A stretch of 61,109 nucleotides of DNA from Dethiosulfatibacter sp. (lineage in GTDB: Bacteria > Bacillota_A > Clostridia > Tissierellales > Dethiosulfatibacteraceae), in NCBI GenBank assembly GCA_019084435.1, contig JAHRFV010000026.1, positions 1-61,109 on the forward strand. Reading direction: 5' to 3'. The notes beneath the pieces are model-generated. The model was not told where the DNA came from. It did no database searches and saw only the letters and a list, made by a program, of their open reading frames with translations. The translations under genes were made by a program, and so were the position numbers. Below, piece after piece: positions 53,006 to 61,109 of this stretch (position 1 is the first letter of the stretch; the number at the start of each line of letters is the position of its first letter).

Positions 53006-56000
53006 ATGAAACGTATTGCATTCATTGATACAGAAATCCAACAGAATACAGGAACCATAGTGGATATTGGTGGAATTAAAGGTGATAATAGCACTTTCCA
53101 TTCCACCGATATAGGTGCTTTCACAGCATTTTTGCGGGGGAGCTCTTTTATCTGTGGACATAATATCATCGAACATGACATGGAATACATTGGAAATGCT
53201 GTACGAGATGCGGGAATTGCTGAGTCAGATGCTATAGATACATTGCATCTTTCTCCACTTCTATTTCCCAAAAGACCCTATCATGCATTGGTAAAGGATG
53301 ACAAATTACAAAGCGAGGAAAGAAACAATCCTTTAAATGACTCGATAAAGGCCAAGGAACTTTTTGTTGATGAGTTGGATGCATTTCATAGACTGGATCA
53401 GGTTATGAAGAACATCTATTTCAAGTTGCTGAAGGACCAGAGGCACTTTCGGGCATTTTTTAAATTTGTTGACTATAAACCTCAATCAATCAATATTGAG
53501 AGAGCTATAAGAGATATGCTTCAGGGTCAGATCTGTCATAATGCAAATCTGTTAAAGCTTATTTCGGTGTATCCGGTGGAACTGGCTTACAGCATTGCCT
53601 TGATACATGCAAAAAGTCGATATTCCATAACGCCTCCTTGGGTACTCAGAAACTATCCGGCAGTTGAAAAGGTTATGTTTTTGCTGAAAAACAATCCGTG
53701 CTTGACAGGCTGCGACTATTGTAATGAGGCCTGGGATATCCATAAAGGATTGAAACGATTTTTTGGATTTGATGGATATCGTAGGTATGATGGGGAGCCA
53801 CTACAAGAGAAAGCGGTAAAGGCAGCTGTCGATAACAAATCTCTTCTGGCTATTTTCCCTACTGGGGGAGGCAAGTCTTTAACTTTTCAAATACCTGCAC
53901 TCATGTCAGGAGAGGCTGTAAAAGGACTGACGGTTATCATTTCACCATTACTGTCACTGATGAAAGATCAAGTGGACAATTTGGAAGCCGCGGGAATCAC
54001 TGAGGCAGTAACTATCAATGGTCTGTTGGACCCCGTTGAGCGATCCATATCAATGGGAAGAGTTATTGATGGTTCTACATCAATTCTGTACATATCACCG
54101 GAATCGCTTCGTTCCAAAACCATTGAACACCTGCTTCTCGGAAGAAATGTGGTGCGTTTTGTTATTGATGAAGCCCATTGTTTTTCAGCATGGGGACAGG
54201 ATTTCAGGGTTGATTACCAGTATATCGGTGATTTTATCAAACAGTATCAGATTAAGAAGAATCTTCAGGATGGAATCCCTATCTCATGCTTTACAGCAAC
54301 AGCAAAGCAGAATGTTATCGAAGACATAAGGAATTACTTTAAAGAAAAACTATCACTTGACATTGTGGTTTTCCGGTCAGGTGCTTCAAGGACCAACTTG
54401 CACTACAATGTGTTATATAAAAACAGTGAAGAGGAAAAGTATAATACACTGAGAAATCTGATTGAAGGTAACAGCTGTCCTACTATTGTCTATGTGTCGC
54501 GAATAAAAAGAGCACAGGAACTGGCGGATCATTTAACCAAGGATGGTTATCCCGCTAAGCCTTATCATGGACAAATGGATAAGATGGAAAAATCAGAGAA
54601 TCAGGATGATTTCATAGCGGGTAAGATTGGCATCATGGTAGCCACTTCTGCCTTTGGAATGGGCGTGGATAAAAAAGATGTCGGTATGGTCATTCACTAT
54701 GACATTTCTGACTCCCTAGAGAATTATATTCAAGAGGCAGGTCGCGCAGGGCGAGACGAGTCAATATCAGCAGATTGCTATGTTCTTTTTAATGATGAGG
54801 ATTTAAATAAGCATTTTATTCTTTTAAATCAGACCAAATTGAGCGTACAGGAGATTCAACAGGTTTGGAAAGCGATTAAGGATTTAACCCGTATTCGTTC
54901 CAATATTTCCCAGTCGGCCTTAGAAATTGCCAGAAGAGCTGGCTGGAATGATTCCGTTATGGAAATAGAAAGTAGAGTGAAAACAGCTATTGCAGCACTT
55001 GAGGAAGCCGGATATGTACGCAGAGGACAGAATATGCCTCGAATCTATGCGGATAGTATTTTGGTTAGAAATGCGGAAGAGGCTAGAAATAAAATCGAGG
55101 CTTCGAAAAATTTTCATGGCAAACAGGAAGAAACCGCAATTCGGATTATGAATATGCTCTTATCTATGAAAAGCAGAGAGAAAACTCGGGATGACGGCGC
55201 TGAAACCAGGGTGGATTATATTGCGGATATACTTGGGTTGACGAAAGAAGAAGTGGTTCAGGTTGTGAATCTTCTTAGAGAAGAGAATATTTTAGCGGAT
55301 GCTAAGGATCTAAAAGTATTTATAAAGAAAAAAGAGAATCAAAATCGATCAATATCAATCTTGGAAACCTATTGGAAATTGGAGGAGTTTTTGCTAGATG
55401 AGTTTTCGGAAGAAGCTAAAATCTATAACATTAAAGAACTGACTGGTAAGGTTAGTGAGAAAATCGCTGAAGATATAATGCCAAAATCCATCAGAACCTT
55501 AATCACTCTTTGGACCATTAAGCAATGGATTAAAAGCAGGCATCATGGCAATTCTTCAAACCACATCAAAATCAAATCTCTTTATAGCAGAGAGGAACTG
55601 GAAAACAAGCTAGAGAAACTACATGATTTGAGTCGGTTTATTGTCCAATATCTTTTTGAAAGAAGAAATAAAGACAACATTGGTAGTGGTCTGGGAGAGG
55701 AGTTGATAGAGTTCTCAGTTCTGGATTTAAAAATGGCTTATGAAGAACGATTAACCTTTTTTAATACCAAAACTTCATTTCGTGAGATTGAGGAAGCTTT
55801 GTATTATCTCTCAAGAATTGATTCATTAAGCATTGAGGGTGGTTTTTTCGTGCTTTACCAAGCTTTTTCAATTGAGAGATTGGAGCAAGATAACAAGAGA
55901 AGATATAATCTCGAGGACTATAGCAAATTAGACCTGTTTTACAAAAGCAAGATTCAACAGATTCATATTGTTGGGGAATATGCCAAAAAGATGGTGGGTG

Positions 56001-57817
56001 ATTATAAAGAAGCTCTTCAATTTGTAGATGATTATTTTCAATTAAACTACGCCTCTTTTTTACGAAAGTATTTTCCAGGTTCAAGAAAGGATGAGATTAG
56101 CCGCAACATTACGCCTGCTAAATTCAAACAGCTCTTTGGCGAACTGTCAGCTGCCCAGTTGGGGATCATTAAAAATCAAAAGGAAAAAGTAATTGTAGTA
56201 GCTGCGGGACCTGGAAGCGGGAAGACAAGAATCTTGGTTCATAAGCTGGCTTCTTTGGTTATGATGGAAGATATCAAGCATGAACAGCTTCTGATGTTGA
56301 CTTTCTCACGTGCAGCAGTGTCGGAATTTAAAGCCAGACTTCGCCTGTTGATTGGCAATGCAGCTCATTATGTTGAAATCAAGACTTTTCATTCATATTG
56401 CTTTGATATGTTAGGCAGAATGGGAACATTGGAAAAGTCTAATGATATCATTAAAGATGCGGTCCAAAAAATTAAGGATGGAGAAGTGGAAGTTGGAAAA
56501 CTGGCCAAGACAGTTCTAGTCATTGATGAGGCACAGGACATGGAAGAGAATGAGTTTGAGTTGATAAAAGTTCTGATGGAATTCAACGATGGTATGCGTG
56601 TTATTGCTGTTGGCGATGATGATCAGAATATTTATGCTTTTCGAGGGTCTGATTCTAAATTTTTGATGGAGTTGATGTTAGAACCTGATGCTGTGAAATA
56701 TGAGTTGGTCGAAAATTACCGTAGCCAACCAAATCTGGTGGGTTTCACCAATCAATTCGTAGAACGACTAGACGGGCGAATGAAAGAAATTCCTATTCAG
56801 TCGGCTTTGAGAGGACTTGGTCGAATTCGGGTTTTCAGATACAAATCTGACCAATTGATTAATGCATTTGTATCAGATATTATTTCTCAAGGACTTATTG
56901 GTTCAGTGGGAGTCTTAACACACACCAATGATGAAGCCTTGCAGGCAACCAGTTTATTGAGACAAGAGGGGATGCTCGCAAAACTGGTCCAAAGCAATGA
57001 GGGTTTTAATCTATTCAATCTTCTGGAGATTCGATACTTGGTGATGCAGCTGAATCTGGAACCTAACAGCCAGATAATCAGTGAAGAAATATGGGACAAA
57101 GCAATAAAGTCTTTAAAACAGAGATTTAAGAACAGTTCAAATCTGGATATTTGTATTAATCTTATGAAAGCCTTTGAAGATAATTGCTTAAAGTATAAGT
57201 ATAAAAGTGACTTTGAGATATTTGTGAGGGAGTCCAATCTAGAAGATTTCTATGAAGGACGTTCAGAGACTATAACTGTATCTACCATCCATAAAGCTAA
57301 AGGCAGGGAGTTTGATCAAGTGTTTCTCATGTTAAATGGCTTCAAATACTTAACAGATGAGAGCACAAGGGCAATCTATGTGGCGATGACAAGAGCCAAA
57401 AACCAACTCACAATCCATTATAACGGAGATTTTCTGGAGAAAATTCAGGTCAAAGGAATCGACAGAGAGTATGATTACAATGATTATGAGCCTTTGGAAG
57501 AGATCGCATTACAACTAGGTTACTGGGATGTCTATCTGAGTTACTTCATGTACTACCAAAAACCGATTGATTTGTTAAACAGCGGAGATAGATTGCAGGT
57601 TGATGAACAGTTTTGCTATAACATTATAGGCGAAAAGGTTGTAAGATTTTCCCAGCAGATGATTCAAAGGATCAAAGACTTTAGCCAAAAGGGTTATTAT
57701 CCTGTCCGTGGGACTGTGCGACTAATTGTTTTTTGGAAAGCGGAGGACAGCGATAAGGAAATCAGGATTGTATTGCCTGAGGTTGTGTTAAAAAGGAGAG
57801 ATGCTAAGATCAAATAA
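53006..57817 (+). CDS. Exonuclease-RecQ-UvrD fusion helicase
   Basis: A 1603-residue protein of three enzymes in one chain. An N-terminal DEDD exonuclease-like domain (IAFIDTE, ICGHNIIEHDMEYIGN) is followed by RecQ: FPTGGGKS (about residue 285), VIDEAHCFSAWGQDF (about 388), SAFGMGVDKKDVG and EAGRAGRDE (about 578). The C-terminal part is UvrD/PcrA-like: AAGPGSGKT (about 1068), LVIDEAQDMEEN (about 1173), GDDDQNIYAFRG (about 1202), STIHKAKGREF and YVAMTRAKNQL (about 1458). Many of the key residues of both helicases look intact. Such fusions occur in scattered Firmicutes and Bacteroidetes. RBS: AGAAGGA. Confidence 0.9.
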   Translation: MKRIAFIDTEIQQNTGTIVDIGGIKGDNSTFHSTDIGAFTAFLRGSSFICGHNIIEHDMEYIGNAVRDAGIAESDAIDTLHLSPLLFPKRPYHALVKDDKLQSEERNNPLNDSIKAKELFVDELDAFHRLDQVMKNIYFKLLKDQRHFRAFFKFVDYKPQSINIERAIRDMLQGQICHNANLLKLISVYPVELAYSIALIHAKSRYSITPPWVLRNYPAVEKVMFLLKNNPCLTGCDYCNEAWDIHKGLKRFFGFDGYRRYDGEPLQEKAVKAAVDNKSLLAIFPTGGGKSLTFQIPALMSGEAVKGLTVIISPLLSLMKDQVDNLEAAGITEAVTINGLLDPVERSISMGRVIDGSTSILYISPESLRSKTIEHLLLGRNVVRFVIDEAHCFSAWGQDFRVDYQYIGDFIKQYQIKKNLQDGIPISCFTATAKQNVIEDIRNYFKEKLSLDIVVFRSGASRTNLHYNVLYKNSEEEKYNTLRNLIEGNSCPTIVYVSRIKRAQELADHLTKDGYPAKPYHGQMDKMEKSENQDDFIAGKIGIMVATSAFGMGVDKKDVGMVIHYDISDSLENYIQEAGRAGRDESISADCYVLFNDEDLNKHFILLNQTKLSVQEIQQVWKAIKDLTRIRSNISQSALEIARRAGWNDSVMEIESRVKTAIAALEEAGYVRRGQNMPRIYADSILVRNAEEARNKIEASKNFHGKQEETAIRIMNMLLSMKSREKTRDDGAETRVDYIADILGLTKEEVVQVVNLLREENILADAKDLKVFIKKKENQNRSISILETYWKLEEFLLDEFSEEAKIYNIKELTGKVSEKIAEDIMPKSIRTLITLWTIKQWIKSRHHGNSSNHIKIKSLYSREELENKLEKLHDLSRFIVQYLFERRNKDNIGSGLGEELIEFSVLDLKMAYEERLTFFNTKTSFREIEEALYYLSRIDSLSIEGGFFVLYQAFSIERLEQDNKRRYNLEDYSKLDLFYKSKIQQIHIVGEYAKKMVGDYKEALQFVDDYFQLNYASFLRKYFPGSRKDEISRNITPAKFKQLFGELSAAQLGIIKNQKEKVIVVAAGPGSGKTRILVHKLASLVMMEDIKHEQLLMLTFSRAAVSEFKARLRLLIGNAAHYVEIKTFHSYCFDMLGRMGTLEKSNDIIKDAVQKIKDGEVEVGKLAKTVLVIDEAQDMEENEFELIKVLMEFNDGMRVIAVGDDDQNIYAFRGSDSKFLMELMLEPDAVKYELVENYRSQPNLVGFTNQFVERLDGRMKEIPIQSALRGLGRIRVFRYKSDQLINAFVSDIISQGLIGSVGVLTHTNDEALQATSLLRQEGMLAKLVQSNEGFNLFNLLEIRYLVMQLNLEPNSQIISEEIWDKAIKSLKQRFKNSSNLDICINLMKAFEDNCLKYKYKSDFEIFVRESNLEDFYEGRSETITVSTIHKAKGREFDQVFLMLNGFKYLTDESTRAIYVAMTRAKNQLTIHYNGDFLEKIQVKGIDREYDYNDYEPLEEIALQLGYWDVYLSYFMYYQKPIDLLNSGDRLQVDEQFCYNIIGEKVVRFSQQMIQRIKDFSQKGYYPVRGTVRLIVFWKAEDSDKEIRIVLPEVVLKRRDAKIK

Positions 57818-57927
57818 TAAACGACTAAACCTTATAATGAATAACGAAACATGAGATTTACTTTACTTAAAAACGTAAACCATGCCTTACACATTTGTTA
57901 ATTAAATGCAACAATGTTGTAATTGAA

Positions 57928-57957
57928 TTGACAATTGCGGATTAAGTATGTTAATCT
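57928..57957 (+). promoter_or_regulatory. Promoter candidate of the flavocytochrome-like gene
   Basis: TTGACA (57928-57933) with TAATCT (57952-57957) 18 bases on. The rest of 57818-58020 has no gene; AAGGAGG precedes the start codon. Confidence 0.45.
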
Positions 57958-58020
57958 TTAGACAAAGACACTAAATATTAGAAAGTGTTAGGCTAAGATT
58001 ACAAAAAGGAGGATGTTTAC

Positions 58021-59961
58021 ATGAAAAATGCAAAGAAAATCGTAGCATTTATGTTGGTGTTGTGCTTGTTATTGGGTGTTACAGCATGCACAGAAACACC
58101 TGCACCACAACCATCTACAACTGAAGGACCTGAAAGTAATATCACATCCATGACAGCAGGAGAATATTTGATTGAGACAACCGGTATGTATCCTATGGAA
58201 GTAAAAGTGACATTAGGAGAAAAATCTATCGACGCTGTCGAAATCGTAACTCATGAAGAAACAAAAGGGGTCTCGGATGCAGCGCTTGAAGAAATACCTG
58301 TTAAGATTATAGAACAACAAAGTATTGGTGTTGATGCAGTCACTGGTGCTACCATGACTAGCAATGGCATCTTAGATGCGGTGAAACAAGCGATAGAACA
58401 AGCGGGTGGTGTTGTCAGTGAATTTGATATAGCTGATGTGACAGCTGGTTCTGGATCTGATGCGGATTCTCGTCCTACAATGGGCAGTGGAAATCTACCG
58501 GAATCTTGGGACATGACTTATGACGTGGTAGTTGTCGGTGGTGGATTTGCTGGGTTAGCGGCAGCTCAAAACGCGGCATCCAACGGTGCTGAGACATTGT
58601 TGATCGACAAGATGCCAGTTTTGGGTGGAAACTCTCAAATTAATGGTGGTGTCTATGCATCTTATACCAGTGATATTGCAGACGAACTATATACAAAACT
58701 GAATCTTGAGCCCGATACTGCGGAGAAACATGTAGAAGATACTATAGCTGGTGGGGATTATATGGGAGATGTGAAGCTTGTTAAGAATTTTGTCTATGGC
58801 GCTCCATATATGCTTAATCTTTTCTTGGAAAATGGCTTAGAGGTAAGAGAGTCGATCACCCGTCCAGGTGGACATTATGGTTACAGAACTTATACGACAA
58901 TCAACGGTGTTGGAGCTGATATCGTAACAGTACAAAAGAATATGCTTGCAGAAACATCAACAACTGTCATGCTGAATACCAAGATGGTTCAAATCTATAG
59001 AGAAGCTGATGGAGACAGAAGAGTAGTTGGCATAAAAGTGGAAACTGAAGACGGCGTGAAGAATATAAAAGCTGAAAAAGGTGTTATTCTGACAACCGGC
59101 GGATTTGGCGGTAATGTTGAAATGAGGTCTAAGCAGGTACCTTCTTTAACAGCTGACATACCTACTACAAACCATGTAGGTGCTACAGGCGAAGGAATCA
59201 TCATGGCTCAAGAGATTGGTGCCAATACAGTACAAATGGCATATATTCAGCTTTATCCTTTTGCTAATCCTAACAATGGCGTACTAGACGCAACAGCGGT
59301 CATACCTTTTAGTGGACCGAGCTCAGGAATTGTTTATGTCGATGTGAACGGCAATCGTTACGTAAATGAAGGTGAAAGAAGAGACGTTTGTGCTAGAGCT
59401 GCTCAGGAAAGTGGTGGATTCCCAACATTTTCAATATTTGGCCAGGATATTTATGAAAAAGGTGGATTTATTTCTGAAACACAATTAGAGAATGGCATCA
59501 ATGCGGATCGTATTTTCAAGGCAGATACATTGGAAGAATTGGCAGAGATGATTAACGCCCATAAATATCAAGACAATACAATCAATATGACTGGAGAAGC
59601 TCTAAAGGCAACTATTGAAAAACATAACAGCTACGTGGAAGCCGGTGCGGATCCTGATTTTGGAAAGGTTATTGATACAGGCGTAATGATGAAAATTGAC
59701 AAAGGACCTTACTATGCTAATCCTCAATGGCCATCAGTTCACCATACAATGGGTGGATTGGCGATTACTGAGAAAACGGAAGTTCAGGATATCTGGGGAG
59801 AAATCATTCCAGGATTGTATGCTGCTGGAGAAGTTACAGGTGGAATACACGGAACTAACAGACTAGGCTCAAATGCAATACCTGATGCTGCTGTACATGG
59901 CTATATTGCTGGTCAAGTCTCTGTATTAGGAACAGTTCCTGATTTCGTTCCTGCTGAATAA
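58021..59961 (+). CDS. FMN/FAD fumarate-reductase-like lipoprotein (flavocytochrome c type)
   Basis: A 646-residue lipoprotein (lipobox LLGVTAC). Residues about 40-125 are an FMN-binding domain with DAVTGATMTS (about 105-114), the motif where ApbE attaches FMN to Thr. The FAD/NAD(P)-binding domain starts VVVVGGGFAGLAAAQNAA (about 169), with NGGVYASYTS and, late on, GLYAAGEVTGGIHGTNRLG, as in soluble fumarate, urocanate and methacrylate reductases. There is no heme c motif, so electrons must come from a separate donor. It would reduce an unsaturated acid outside the membrane. RBS: AAGGAGG. Confidence 0.9.
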   Translation: MKNAKKIVAFMLVLCLLLGVTACTETPAPQPSTTEGPESNITSMTAGEYLIETTGMYPMEVKVTLGEKSIDAVEIVTHEETKGVSDAALEEIPVKIIEQQSIGVDAVTGATMTSNGILDAVKQAIEQAGGVVSEFDIADVTAGSGSDADSRPTMGSGNLPESWDMTYDVVVVGGGFAGLAAAQNAASNGAETLLIDKMPVLGGNSQINGGVYASYTSDIADELYTKLNLEPDTAEKHVEDTIAGGDYMGDVKLVKNFVYGAPYMLNLFLENGLEVRESITRPGGHYGYRTYTTINGVGADIVTVQKNMLAETSTTVMLNTKMVQIYREADGDRRVVGIKVETEDGVKNIKAEKGVILTTGGFGGNVEMRSKQVPSLTADIPTTNHVGATGEGIIMAQEIGANTVQMAYIQLYPFANPNNGVLDATAVIPFSGPSSGIVYVDVNGNRYVNEGERRDVCARAAQESGGFPTFSIFGQDIYEKGGFISETQLENGINADRIFKADTLEELAEMINAHKYQDNTINMTGEALKATIEKHNSYVEAGADPDFGKVIDTGVMMKIDKGPYYANPQWPSVHHTMGGLAITEKTEVQDIWGEIIPGLYAAGEVTGGIHGTNRLGSNAIPDAAVHGYIAGQVSVLGTVPDFVPAE

Positions 59962-60010
59962 AAATTATTTAGGATTATAGAAAAGACTAATTAATAATTA
60001 TGTGATAATG

Positions 60011-60057
60011 AATCAAGCCACTAGTTCAAAATACATGAACTCCGTGGCTTGATTTTT
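60011..60057 (+). terminator. Terminator after the flavocytochrome-like gene
   Basis: AATCAAGCCAC (60011-60021) pairs with GTGGCTTGATT (60044-60054), with an inner AGTTCA/TGAACT stem, followed by T5. It also lies at the end of the minus-strand gene, so it may serve both. Confidence 0.85.
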
Positions 60058-60064
60058 CAACGAT

Positions 60065-60379
60065 CTATCTTTGTATTTTATCTTTCAGCACAACAATCCC
60101 ATGTTGCAATGTCATTAAAGGGTGTTTTAAAAAATATCTCTTGCTGCTGTATTTCATGACCTTTCTCATGGCGGTTCTATGATCAGAATCATAGCAATGA
60201 GCCTCACAAACACTGCAGAAGCTTTTTGTATTTCGATGAGGACAGGTCTCCGATTTCTTCACTGCATAAGAAAGAAGTTCATCACATTCTATGCAAGGCT
60301 TTGAATGATTCATACCTGAACAGTATATAGAAATCATCTCTTCGAGCATTCTAATTTCTTGGTTGAGTTTATTGTTCAT
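60065..60379 (-). CDS. YgbA_NO-type Cys-rich protein (nitrous-oxide-stimulated promoter family)
   Basis: A 104-residue protein with ordered Cys/His: MISIYCSGMNH, PCIECDELLSYA, ETCPHR and SFCSVCEAHCYD, ending RKVMKYSSKRYFLKHPL. This is the YgbA_NO family pattern, tied to nitrosative stress in enterobacteria. The Cys set probably binds a metal or Fe-S cluster. It is 5 bases downstream of the questin-oxidase-like gene, so they are one transcript. Confidence 0.85.
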   Translation of the reverse strand: MNNKLNQEIRMLEEMISIYCSGMNHSKPCIECDELLSYAVKKSETCPHRNTKSFCSVCEAHCYDSDHRTAMRKVMKYSSKRYFLKHPLMTLQHGIVVLKDKIQR

Positions 60380-60384
60380 ATCTA

Positions 60385-61109
60385 TTACTTCCCTGTAACC
60401 TTTTTATGTGCGGATCTTTTCAAACCTTCAACACTATAGCGTTGATCAAGTTCATGGCAGCTATATGTGAACTTAATTGTATGCACATCTCTTGAAGACA
60501 AACACAGGACAATAATTTCTTTCCAGTTGAGGGATATAGACTCTTTGTCCGACTCATGGTATGTTAAATCCTCTACTGTCAGCAAATGCGCCAGACAGCA
60601 GGTAGTATAGATATCAAATGCTTTATCAAAATCATTAAAATACTTCTTGAGATTAACTAACGCATGCAATCCGGTGATGCAATGAAGGACAACAATACTG
60701 GAGGATTGGTCAAAAACTGGAAGAAGCAATGAGATTAATCCTTTAATCTTTTCCTCTTCTGATCCTTCCATTACAAATCCCATTTCCATAAACGTTTTAC
60801 TTTCGTATAACGCTTTCATCTGCCTTCCTGTAGAGGGTTGTGCTTCAAGTAGTTTTCTGATTTTCTTATGATTTACCAGCGTATTCATTTCGTTGAAGGT
60901 CTCAGAGATTGGTATCTTTCGATTCAAGACATCTGCTTCACGGTAAGCTGTGACATAATAAGCCAAGGCGCGTGCAACTTCTTCTTCGAGCTTCTCTTCG
61001 AGTTCAGCTCCTTCAACTGCATAAGCTAGTCTGATCAGTACATGAAAAAGACCAGATGACATGCCGAGTGGATATTGATTCAATACTTCGCGAACAAGCT
61101 TGTCTATTC
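60385..61109 (-). CDS. Questin-oxidase-like (DUF4243/AflY) protein, 5' end outside the window
   Basis: The frame stays open to the window edge, so at least the N-terminus is missing. The visible ~240 residues include QYPLGMSSGLFHVLIRLAYAVE and, later, HCITGLHALVNLKKYF, typical of the questin oxidase/AflY family (HP..HALI..GYA-like blocks). Its members are described from fungi as Baeyer-Villiger-like enzymes; bacterial ones are uncharacterised. The assigned TTG start at 61083 is only the last possible one and is not likely. Confidence 0.65.
   Translation of the reverse strand, partial: IDKLVREVLNQYPLGMSSGLFHVLIRLAYAVEGAELEEKLEEEVARALAYYVTAYREADVLNRKIPISETFNEMNTLVNHKKIRKLLEAQPSTGRQMKALYESKTFMEMGFVMEGSEEEKIKGLISLLLPVFDQSSSIVVLHCITGLHALVNLKKYFNDFDKAFDIYTTCCLAHLLTVEDLTYHESDKESISLNWKEIIVLCLSSRDVHTIKFTYSCHELDQRYSVEGLKRSAHKKVTGK

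Overview
The window looks like part of the chromosome of an anaerobic, low-GC Firmicute of the class Clostridia. The evidence is the AT-rich sequence, strong AGGAGG-type ribosome binding sites, many lipoproteins, a peroxiredoxin whose catalytic residue is encoded by UGA (selenocysteine, as in amino-acid-fermenting clostridia), DegV and YdbC proteins, and a periplasmic-type flavocytochrome-like fumarate reductase lipoprotein. The species cannot be named from the sequence. No tRNA, rRNA, CRISPR array, integrase or intact insertion sequence was seen.

Positions 1-25 kb are mainly housekeeping and envelope genes: a Schlafen/AlbA-type regulator, an orphan DinJ antitoxin, an SLH-bearing lipoprotein, DegV, a gene remnant, a copper module (CopB-type ATPase, multicopper oxidase lipoprotein, membrane dipeptidase), a 2827-residue cyclic beta-glucan synthase-like enzyme, the selenoprotein peroxiredoxin, a 51-residue acidic protein missed by length filters, an SGNH hydrolase, a PocR-PAS-GGDEF-HD-GYP protein behind a strongly folded leader, an isochorismatase-like hydrolase and an HExxH lipoprotein.

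Positions 26-53 kb form a defence-like island. It holds (a) a regulator, a double gamma-glutamylcyclotransferase-like protein and a HEPN-motif protein; (b) a divergent pair of an HTH-like protein and a VWA protein carrying two retropepsin-like DTGS domains; (c) an operon for backbone phosphorothioation that matches SspABCD with SspFGH-like effectors (PAPS-reductase-like SspD, DUF4007 SspB, ATPase SspC, cysteine desulfurase SspA, PLD-helicase, a 52-residue gene, a DndD-like ATPase and a helical protein); (d) a YdbC ssDNA-binding protein, a free-standing sigma region 1.1-like protein, a tandem repeat that looks like insertion-sequence ends, a membrane protein with a DEDDh exonuclease; (e) a DUF2779 nuclease with a NERD helicase; (f) an AbiEi antitoxin followed by a beheaded AbiEii toxin; and (g) a 1603-residue exonuclease-RecQ-UvrD fusion. 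Two related ~250-bp elements, each with an extended -10 promoter, a hairpin-borne ribosome binding site, a 23-24 codon ORF and a terminator, precede clusters (a) and (c). They are the strongest candidate for something undescribed.

Positions 58-61 kb return to ordinary genes: the FMN/FAD fumarate-reductase-like lipoprotein, and a minus-strand pair of a YgbA_NO-type Cys-rich protein and a questin-oxidase-like protein that runs off the window.
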